From: Corallococcus sp. CA053C
GTDB lineage: Bacteria > Myxococcota > Myxococcia > Myxococcales > Myxococcaceae
NCBI RefSeq assembly: GCF_003611675.1
Contig: NZ_RAWA01000060.1
Location: 1-32,736, forward strand
Direction: 5' to 3'
DNA length: 32,736 nt
The position numbers and the translations under genes were made by a program. The notes under the pieces are model-generated. The model saw nothing but the letters and a program-made list of their open reading frames with translations. It was not told the origin of the DNA and did no database searches. Below, piece after piece: positions 8,598 through 14,303 of the stretch (position 1 is the first letter of the stretch; each line of letters opens with the position of its first letter).

Positions 8598-9974
8598 TCA
8601 GAAGGGAGCGAGGACGGGCTCGGCCGCGGGCTCATGGGCCGGAGCAGCCGGGCCGAACGCGTACTTCCGCATCAGGAACAGGAAGGGCACGAGCAGGGCC
8701 GTGTAGAGCGCCGTGAACGCGATGAGCGACGTGAGCACCATCCCGGCGGACACCGTGGGGGACATCCCCTGCTCCACGCGCAGCAGGCCGAAGACGATCC
8801 ACGGCTGACGGCCCACCTCCGTCATCAGCCAGCCCGCGCTGTTCGCGATGAAGGGCAGCGGGATGCACCAGGGCAGCACGCGCAGGTAGCGCCCGGGCGC
8901 TTCGAGCCGGCCCCGGTAGAACAGGAAGAGTCCCAGGAAGGCCATGGCCAGCATCGCCACGCCGCCTCCGACCATGGCCCGGAAGCTCCAGTACGTGAGG
9001 GCCACCGGGGGCACGTAGTCCCCCGGGCCATACTTCGCGACGTACTGCGCCTGGAGCTCGTGGAGCCCCTCCACCCGCCCGTCCGTCCGGTTGTAGGCGA
9101 GGATGCTCAGCAGCGACGGGACGCGCACGGAGAAGACGTCCCGCCGCTCGCGCTCGTTGCCCACGGTGAAGAGGGAGAACGACGCCGGATCCTCGCTCGT
9201 CCACAGCGCTTCGGCCGCCGCCATCTTCATGGGCTGGGCCTTCACCATGTGCTGGGCCTGGGTGTGGCCCGCCATCATCACCATCACGGTGCCCACGCAC
9301 GCGGCCACCACGCCCATCCGCAGCGAGCGGGCAAAGACGTCATGCCGCTCCGTGCCCCGCGCCAGGTGGAAGGCGCTCACGCCCATCACGACGAACGCCC
9401 CGGTGCAGAGGCCGGAGAAGAAGACGTGGGGCACCTGCACCCAGAGGTGCGGGTTGGTCACCAGCGCGAAGAAGTCCACCATCTCCGCGCGGCCGTTGCG
9501 CAGCACGAAGCCCACGGGCTCCTGCATGAAGGAGTTCGCCGTGAGGATCCAGAACGCGGAGATGTTCGAGGCGATGGCGACCATCCAGATGGACGCGAGG
9601 TGCACGCGCCTGGACAGCCGGTCCCAGCCGAAGATCCAGAGCCCGATGAACGTGGACTCGACGAAGAAGGCCATCAGCGCTTCGATGGCCAGCGGTCCGC
9701 CGAAGATGTCGCCGACGAAGCGCGAGTACTCCGACCAGTTCATCCCGAACTGGAACTCCTGGACGATGCCGGTGACCACCCCCATCGCGAAGTTCAGGAG
9801 GAAGAGCTTCCCCCAGAACTTCACCATCTGCCGGTAGGTGTCCTCTCCGGTGCGGAACCAGAGCGTCTGCATCACCGCGACCAGCAGCGACAGCCCGAGG
9901 GTCAGCGGGACGAAGAGGAAGTGGTACAGCGTGGTGCTGGCGAACTGCAGGCGGTGCAGGAAGAGCGCGTCCAT
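8598..9974 (-). CDS. cydA: Cytochrome bd quinol oxidase subunit I
   Basis: The catalytic subunit of the high-affinity, cyanide-tolerant terminal oxidase that takes electrons from quinol and reduces oxygen to water. At 458 residues it is of the short Q-loop type (the E. coli protein is about 520). Heme ligands match the family: His18 (heme b595), and His183 and Met334 (heme b558). Glu98 and Glu106 correspond to the proton-channel glutamates. The Q-loop retains Lys250 and Glu255, and the GRQPW signature is at 388-392. I start at the ATG at 9974; a TTG seven codons upstream (9995) is possible but adds an unlikely extension. The operon promoter must lie in 9975-10097, which holds two operator-like sites 31 bp apart that are shared with the cytochrome c operon at 13172. 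Confidence 0.95.
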   Translation of the reverse strand: MDALFLHRLQFASTTLYHFLFVPLTLGLSLLVAVMQTLWFRTGEDTYRQMVKFWGKLFLLNFAMGVVTGIVQEFQFGMNWSEYSRFVGDIFGGPLAIEALMAFFVESTFIGLWIFGWDRLSRRVHLASIWMVAIASNISAFWILTANSFMQEPVGFVLRNGRAEMVDFFALVTNPHLWVQVPHVFFSGLCTGAFVVMGVSAFHLARGTERHDVFARSLRMGVVAACVGTVMVMMAGHTQAQHMVKAQPMKMAAAEALWTSEDPASFSLFTVGNERERRDVFSVRVPSLLSILAYNRTDGRVEGLHELQAQYVAKYGPGDYVPPVALTYWSFRAMVGGGVAMLAMAFLGLFLFYRGRLEAPGRYLRVLPWCIPLPFIANSAGWLMTEVGRQPWIVFGLLRVEQGMSPTVSAGMVLTSLIAFTALYTALLVPFLFLMRKYAFGPAAPAHEPAAEPVLAPF

Positions 9975-10040
9975 CTTGTTCCGGACACAGAGCAACGCTC
10001 ATGCCGCGCGCTCCCCCGCCTGGGAGCCCCCTCGAGGGCC

Positions 10041-10051
10041 GCAATCCTTGC
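10041..10051. promoter_or_regulatory. Operator-like palindrome upstream of cydA (proximal)
   Basis: GCAA-TCC-TTGC, a perfect 4-3-4 inverted repeat centred on 10046, 72 bases upstream of the cydA start. It matches the core of the two sites upstream of the cytochrome c operon, including the TCC spacer. It lies in the intergenic region between the amidase stop and cydA. Confidence 0.6.
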
Positions 10052-10071
10052 ACCCCGCGCACCCACGCCGC

Positions 10072-10082
10072 GCAGACCTTGC
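10072..10082. promoter_or_regulatory. Operator-like site upstream of cydA (distal, degenerate)
   Basis: GCAGACCTTGC matches the GCAATCCTTGC core at 9 of 11 positions, with the right half-site intact. Its centre, 10077, is 31 bp from the proximal site, the same spacing as the pair at 13060/13091. Confidence 0.5.
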
Positions 10083-10097
10083 ATCCGCGCGACCTCG

Positions 10098-11756
10098 CTA
10101 CGCGCCGCGCAGGTCCACGCTCCGGGCGAAGGCCGGCTTGCGTCGCGCGTGCGAAGCCTGCTCGTAGGCGTAGGCGAGCTTGAGCAGCACGGGCTCGCTC
10201 CAGGCGCGGCCGAAGAAGGACACCCCCACCGGCAGCCCGTGCACATCGCCCGCGGGCACGGTGATGCTCGGGTAGCCGGACACGGCGGCGGGCGTGGAGC
10301 TGCTGCCCAGCCAGTGGTCGCCCAGCACCAGATCGATGGGGCCCGCCGGCGCCTGGGTCGGGGCCACGAGCGCGTCCAGCTTGTGCTTGTTCATCACCGC
10401 ATCCATGCCCTCGGCGCGCGAGAACCGGCGGCATGCCGCGAGCGCCTTCTTGTAGGCGGCGTCGGTGAGCGGGCCCTTCTTCTGCGCCTGGAGCAGCAGC
10501 TCCTGCCCGAAGTGGGGCATCTCGCGCTCGCGGTGCTTCTCGTTGAAGGCGATGAGGTCCGCGAGCGTCCGCACCGGGGCGCCCTCGCCGAGCTGCGCGA
10601 GGTAGGCCTCCAGCCCCGCCTTGAACTCATACAGCATCACTTCCAGCTCGGGCTCGTCGAGCTTCGCCGCGTTGGGCAGCGACACTGGATCCACCAGCAC
10701 GGCCCCTTGCGCCTTCATCAGCTCGAGCGCGCGCTCCACGACGGCGTCCGTGGCCGGGTGGTAGCCGAACAATCGTTCGCGCGGAACACCGATGCGCGCA
10801 CCCGCGAGCCCCTTTGGGTCGAGGAACTTCGTGTAGTCCGCGTGGGCACGGCCTCGGCTGGCGGCGGTGGCCGCGTCGCGCGGATCCTCGCCCGCGAGCA
10901 CGCTCAACAGCGCGGCGGCGTCCGCCACGGTGCGCGTCATGGGGCCCGCGGTGTCCTGGGTCGAGGAGATGGGGATGATCCCCGCGCGGCTGACGAGCCC
11001 CACCGTGGGCTTCAATCCCACCAGCGAGCACGCGGACGCGGGCGAGACGATGGAGCCATCCGTCTCGGTGCCCACCGCCACGGCGCAGAAGTTGGCCGCG
11101 GTGGCCGCGCCTGAGCCGGAGCTCGAACCGGAAGGGGTCCGGTCGAGCGCATAGGGATTGCGGCACAGGCCGCCGCGCCCGCTCCAGCCGCTGCTTGAGT
11201 GCGTGGAGCGGAAGTTGGCCCACTCACTGAGGTTCGTCTTGCCCAGGAGGACGGCACCGGCGGCCCGCAGTCGCTCCACGATGAAGGCGTCGCGCGGAGG
11301 CACCGCGCCCACCAGCGCGAGCGAGCCCGCGGTGGTCTGCATCCGGTCGGCCGTGGCGATGTTGTCCTTGATGAGCACGGGGATGCCGTGCAGCGGCCCG
11401 CGCGCGCCCTTCGCCTTGCGCTCGGCGTCCAGCGCGTCGGCCAGCGTGAACGCGTCGGGGTTGATTTCGATGACCGAGGACAGCGGCAGGTCCCCGGTGC
11501 GGTCGAGCGCACGAATGCGCGCGAGGTAGGCCTCCGTCAGCCCGCGCGCGGTGTGCTTGCCGGACTCCAGGCCCGCGCGCAGCTCCGCGACCGTCGCCTC
11601 CTCCAGCGCGAAGGCCCCGGGCGCGGCGGCGGACGGTGACTGGGCGCGCGCGTCGCGGGCAGCCAGTGCCCCCGTCACGGCCGCCGCGGCCCCGAGGAGC
11701 GTGCGGCGGGAGAGGCCCGTCGGGTTCACATCGGAAGCAGCCGTCTTCTTCGTCAT
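10098..11756 (-). CDS. Tat-exported amidase (amidase signature family)
   Basis: A 552-residue member of the amidase signature family, which hydrolyses carboxamides with a Ser-cisSer-Lys triad. The triad is visible as Lys130 in PVLIKDN, Ser211 in the GSSSGSG loop and Ser235 in GTETDGSI, 24 residues apart as in known members. The N-terminus carries a twin-arginine signal, SRRTLLG at residues 16-22, followed by an Ala-rich h-region and a probable cleavage after ARA near residue 38. The enzyme should therefore work in the periplasm or outside, fully folded before export. The substrate is unknown. I start at the ATG at 11756, which places the Tat motif correctly; its ribosome site is weak, and an upstream GTG at 11807 is possible. 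It is followed after 124 bases by cydA but has no evident link to respiration. Confidence 0.9.
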   Translation of the reverse strand: MTKKTAASDVNPTGLSRRTLLGAAAAVTGALAARDARAQSPSAAAPGAFALEEATVAELRAGLESGKHTARGLTEAYLARIRALDRTGDLPLSSVIEINPDAFTLADALDAERKAKGARGPLHGIPVLIKDNIATADRMQTTAGSLALVGAVPPRDAFIVERLRAAGAVLLGKTNLSEWANFRSTHSSSGWSGRGGLCRNPYALDRTPSGSSSGSGAATAANFCAVAVGTETDGSIVSPASACSLVGLKPTVGLVSRAGIIPISSTQDTAGPMTRTVADAAALLSVLAGEDPRDAATAASRGRAHADYTKFLDPKGLAGARIGVPRERLFGYHPATDAVVERALELMKAQGAVLVDPVSLPNAAKLDEPELEVMLYEFKAGLEAYLAQLGEGAPVRTLADLIAFNEKHREREMPHFGQELLLQAQKKGPLTDAAYKKALAACRRFSRAEGMDAVMNKHKLDALVAPTQAPAGPIDLVLGDHWLGSSSTPAAVSGYPSITVPAGDVHGLPVGVSFFGRAWSEPVLLKLAYAYEQASHARRKPAFARSVDLRGA

Positions 11757-11798
11757 GGAGCAGGCACCCGTTCGTGGAGGGGCGCCAAGTGGACCCGA

Positions 11799-11835
11799 TT
11801 CCTCCACCGGGAGGAAGCGCCGTGGCGAGCGCCAC
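11799..11835. terminator. Two adjacent perfect hairpins, possible terminator
   Basis: TTCCTCC-ACCG-GGAGGAA occupies 11799-11816 (7-bp stem), and GTGGCG-AG-CGCCAC occupies 11822-11835 (6-bp stem). Both lie between the beta-lactamase stop and the amidase start, both on the minus strand. They are well placed to terminate the lipoprotein transcript. No U-tract follows, which is not unusual in such GC-rich genomes. Confidence 0.4.
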
Positions 11836-11838
11836 GCC

Positions 11839-12948
11839 TCACTCCGTGGCGAGCACCTCCAGCAGCCTCCCGGTGACCCCCGACACGTCAGCCGCCTCGC
11901 GGTTGGTCAGCACCGCGAGTGAGGCCTTGCGCTCGGGCAGGTAGAAGGCCAGGGCGGAGAACCCGGGGATTTCGCCGTCATGGCCATGGCCAGGCCCCAC
12001 GGGCGTGACGGCCCGCACCAGTCCCAGGCCATACCCCGGCATCGTGGGGAGAGGCGTCGCCACCCAGTCGGTCATCTCCGCGAGCTGCGCCGGGGCGAGC
12101 AGCGAGCGCTCGAAGAGGGCCTGGTAGAAGGCGCTGACGTCGTCGGCGCTGGACACCAGGGCACCGGCCGCGCCGGCCGCGGACAGATGGATGAAGTCCG
12201 TGAAGTCCACCCAGGCGCCATTGCTCGGGTCCCGCGAATAGCCCCGCACGACGAAGGGCGGCAGCGGCTCGGCGCCGTCCAGCCCCGTGCTGTCCAGGGC
12301 CAGGGGCTCGAGGATGCGCGTGCGAAGCTGCTGCGCCAGCGGCGTCCCCGTCACCGATTCAAGGATGTGACCGAGGAGGATGTAGTTGGTATTGGAGTAG
12401 TCCCAGCGCGTCCCTGGCTCGAAGGCGGGGGACTTCGCGGCGCCCAGCGCGATGAGCTCCCCGGGGGTCCACGTCTTCCCGGGGCTCGCCTCGGCCTGGG
12501 CGAGGAAGTCCTGGCTCTGGGTGTAGTTGAACGCACCGCTCGTGTGGTTGAGGAGCTGTCGCACGGAGATGCGGTCCGCGCGGGGAAAGTCCGGCACCCA
12601 GGTGGCCAGCGGCGCGTCCAGGGACAGCCTCCCCTCGGCCTGGAGCTGCAGTGCCACCACGGCGACGAAGCTCTTGGTGATGCTGCCCACGCGCAACCGG
12701 TCCTCGACCTTCATCCCGGTGGCGGGCTCCACCCTGGAGACGCCCGCCGAGCCCCGCCACGTACAGTCCTGGAGACGCAGCGAGGCCGTGACCCCGGGGA
12801 GCTCCCCCGCCGAGGCGGCCTCCTCGAGCGCGTGCTGCAACCGGGGCGCGAGCCGGTCACAGAGCGGGCCCTCCTCCTTCTCGCAACCCGAAACCCACAG
12901 CAACAGCATTGCGCCAAGCACACGTCGACCCAGCCGATGGGTGAGCAT
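11839..12948 (-). CDS. Class C beta-lactamase / S12-family serine hydrolase lipoprotein
   Basis: A 369-residue serine hydrolase of the beta-lactamase class C / D-alanyl-D-alanine carboxypeptidase fold. The nucleophile motif is SITK (Ser89-Lys92), the second motif is YSN (184-186), and the third is HDG (323-325) in place of KTG, as in many esterase-like members. It could be a carboxypeptidase, esterase or beta-lactamase; motifs alone do not decide. The leader ends in the lipobox VSGC with lipidated Cys22, followed by EKEE, so it should be membrane-anchored in the envelope. The ATG at 12948 is chosen because a GGAGGA ribosome site precedes it; the open frame runs to 13005 without support. It is divergent from the cytochrome c operon, so the operators at 13053-13099 lie in its upstream region too. 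Confidence 0.9.
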   Translation of the reverse strand: MLTHRLGRRVLGAMLLLWVSGCEKEEGPLCDRLAPRLQHALEEAASAGELPGVTASLRLQDCTWRGSAGVSRVEPATGMKVEDRLRVGSITKSFVAVVALQLQAEGRLSLDAPLATWVPDFPRADRISVRQLLNHTSGAFNYTQSQDFLAQAEASPGKTWTPGELIALGAAKSPAFEPGTRWDYSNTNYILLGHILESVTGTPLAQQLRTRILEPLALDSTGLDGAEPLPPFVVRGYSRDPSNGAWVDFTDFIHLSAAGAAGALVSSADDVSAFYQALFERSLLAPAQLAEMTDWVATPLPTMPGYGLGLVRAVTPVGPGHGHDGEIPGFSALAFYLPERKASLAVLTNREAADVSGVTGRLLEVLATE

Positions 12949-13052
12949 CCGAAGTCCTCCAGGAAGATTCGCGGTGTGCGCACCAAGCACCGGAGACCCG
13001 CGCATCTGTTACCCGGGGACTTGCGCGGCAGCGCCTGGAGCACGCCGGGGGG

Positions 13053-13067
13053 GCGCAATCCTTGCGC
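13053..13067. promoter_or_regulatory. Operator-like palindrome, cytochrome c operon (distal)
   Basis: GCGCAA-TCC-TTGCGC, a perfect 6-3-6 inverted repeat centred on 13060. It lies 112 bases upstream of both the divergent beta-lactamase-like start and the cytochrome operon start. A lone TTGCGCG half-site occurs at 13021-13027. Confidence 0.65.
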
Positions 13068-13082
13068 GTGTTCCCCTCGGGT

Positions 13083-13099
13083 CGCGCAATCCTTGCGCG
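13083..13099. promoter_or_regulatory. Operator-like palindrome, cytochrome c operon (proximal)
   Basis: CGCGCAA-TCC-TTGCGCG, a perfect 7-3-7 inverted repeat centred on 13091, 31 bp (about three helical turns) from the distal copy and 81 bases upstream of the probable start codon at 13172. The shared 16-base core CGCAATCCTTGCGCGT suggests a duplicated binding site. It does not resemble the FNR (TTGAT-N4-ATCAA) or Rex consensus. Confidence 0.65.
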
Positions 13100-13159
13100 T
13101 GGCCCATGCAGGTCCCCCCTTGGGCGCATCCGTCACGGGGCTTGCAAGAGTCCTGTCCC

Positions 13160-13165
13160 AAGGAG
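13160..13165 (+). promoter_or_regulatory. Ribosome binding site fixing a probable CTG start
   Basis: AAGGAG is the best ribosome site in the region and lies six bases before an in-frame CTG at 13172. No ATG or GTG follows before the first membrane helix. An in-frame TTG at 13142 is the main alternative, with a much weaker site. Confidence 0.5.
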
Positions 13166-13171
13166 CCCCAC

Positions 13172-13774
13172 CTGCTCACCATCCTGATTCCCATTGTCAC
13201 CGCGGTGGTCGTGCTGGTGGCCCTCATCGCCTACGCAGCAGGGTTCCTCACCGAGAGCCGGCTGGGGCACCTGTTGCTCCTTGGAGGGCTGGCCCTGCTC
13301 CCACTGGTCGTCACCGGCACCGGCGTCGCGGTGGGCATGAGCGAATCCAGCCAGACGCAGTTCTGCATGGACTGCCATGAGATGGAGCCGTACGGGAAGA
13401 GCCTCTTCGTGGACAACGCCAACGCGCTGGCCGCGGTCCACTACCAGAAGCGGCTGATCAACCGCGACTCCACCTGCTACTCCTGCCACACCGACTACGC
13501 GCTCTTCGGTGACGCGAAGGCCAAGCTCAACGGCCTGCGCCACGTCTGGGTCCACTACTTCGGGACCATCCCTCCGGAGCCCCGGCTCTATCAGCCGTAT
13601 CCCAACTACAACTGCCTCCACTGCCACAACGACTCGCGCAGCTTCCTCGAAGTGGAGCCCCACCGGGAGCACCGGGCGGAGCTCCAGAGCGGGGAGCGCT
13701 CGTGTCTGACGTGCCATGACCTCGCGCACGACCTGGAGGGCGTGAAGGCCCAGAACTTCTGGCAGCCGGAGTGA
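13172..13774 (+). CDS. NapC/NrfH-family tetraheme quinol dehydrogenase
   Basis: A membrane-anchored tetraheme c-type cytochrome of about 200 residues that should oxidise menaquinol and pass electrons to periplasmic cytochromes, like NrfH, NapC and CymA. CXXCH motifs start at residues 65, 102, 148 and 178. The first reads CMDCHEM, matching the CXXCHXM pattern in which NrfH-type proteins use the Met as a heme 1 ligand. There are two hydrophobic helices (about 2-24 and 32-55) where most family members have one. It heads an operon with a periplasmic triheme protein, a porin-cytochrome and a decaheme lipoprotein, which suggests a CymA-like role in electron export. The start is uncertain: CTG at 13172 follows AAGGAG by six bases, while TTG at 13142 would add ten residues. 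The long in-frame extension to 12527 runs antisense to the beta-lactamase gene and is not credible. Confidence 0.88.
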   Translation: MLTILIPIVTAVVVLVALIAYAAGFLTESRLGHLLLLGGLALLPLVVTGTGVAVGMSESSQTQFCMDCHEMEPYGKSLFVDNANALAAVHYQKRLINRDSTCYSCHTDYALFGDAKAKLNGLRHVWVHYFGTIPPEPRLYQPYPNYNCLHCHNDSRSFLEVEPHREHRAELQSGERSCLTCHDLAHDLEGVKAQNFWQPE

Positions 13775-13776
13775 CC

Positions 13777-13974
13777 ATGGGACACGCGAAGCGCATCCGG
13801 ATCGCAGCACTCTTCGTCCTGGCGGGGCTGCTGGTGCAGTTGTTCGCCACCCTCTTCTGGTCCCCGCTGACCTTCGTGGTGTTCGCCGCGGTGGGCGTGC
13901 CGCTCGTGCTGGTGGGCGTCCTGCTCTATGCCATCACGGTCTGGCGGGTCCTGAAGGAGAAGAAGGCCCTATGA
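13777..13974 (+). CDS. Small two-helix membrane protein in the cytochrome operon
   Basis: A 65-residue protein with a basic N-terminus (GHAKRIR), two hydrophobic helices (about 10-30 and 33-55) and a basic tail ending KEKKAL. It has no heme motif and no family I recognise. A GGAG sits six bases before the ATG at 13777, two bases after the upstream stop, and its own stop overlaps the next start (ATGA). Such strict coupling between two cytochrome genes suggests a subunit or assembly factor of the inner-membrane quinol dehydrogenase. That role is inferred from position only. Confidence 0.72.
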   Translation: MGHAKRIRIAALFVLAGLLVQLFATLFWSPLTFVVFAAVGVPLVLVGVLLYAITVWRVLKEKKAL

Positions 13975-14303
13975 GCTTCGTCCCTCCACGGAGGTGGCGG
14001 TGGCAGGCAGGGCTCTGCGCCCTCCTCCTGTTCACGACGCCCATCTTCGCCGTGAACGCACCGCAGGACGTCCGGCTCCCTCCGCTCAAGGAGCGCACCA
14101 CGCCCGCACCGGCGCTGTTCTCGCATTGGGGCCACAACTCCCAGCACTGCTACGGCTGCCACCCCAGCGTGTTCCCGCAGTCCCCCCTGGGCTTCACCCA
14201 TCAAGACATGCAGGAGGGCCGCGCTTGTGGAAGCTGCCACGACGGACAGGCCGCCAAGGCCGTGCGCACCATGAGCTGCGAGGCCTGCCATGCGCCTCGC
14301 TGA
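13971..14303 (+). CDS. Periplasmic triheme c7-type cytochrome
   Basis: A 110-residue exported protein with a hydrophobic leader (about residues 10-28, likely cut near IFA) and three CXXCH motifs at residues 60 (CYGCH), 86 (CGSCH) and 103 (CEACH). The spacing, with FSHWGHNSQHCYGCH and GFTHQDMQEGRACGSCH segments supplying distal histidines, matches the triheme c(7)-type family found in metal-reducing bacteria such as Geobacter. It should act as a soluble periplasmic shuttle between the NapC-like protein and the outer-membrane component. It overlaps its upstream neighbour by four bases and the downstream gene by fourteen, so all three are translationally coupled. Confidence 0.87.
   Translation: MSFVPPRRWRWQAGLCALLLFTTPIFAVNAPQDVRLPPLKERTTPAPALFSHWGHNSQHCYGCHPSVFPQSPLGFTHQDMQEGRACGSCHDGQAAKAVRTMSCEACHAPR

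Noticed and set aside
5847-11114. A very long open frame (1755 codons) on the plus strand opposite the cyd operon and amidase
   Set aside because: It is antisense to five well-supported genes. Its translation is low-complexity, rich in Arg, His, Glu and Gln, as expected from the complementary frame of high-GC codons.
12527-13171. Upstream extension of the NapC-like frame to an ATG at 12527
   Set aside because: The extension is antisense to the beta-lactamase-like gene and would put over 200 unrelated residues before the membrane anchor.
12949-13171. Possible FNR or Rex sites in the cytochrome operon promoter
   Set aside because: No TTGAT-N4-ATCAA or TTGTGA-N6-TCACAA match is visible. The palindromes present have the half-sites in the opposite order.
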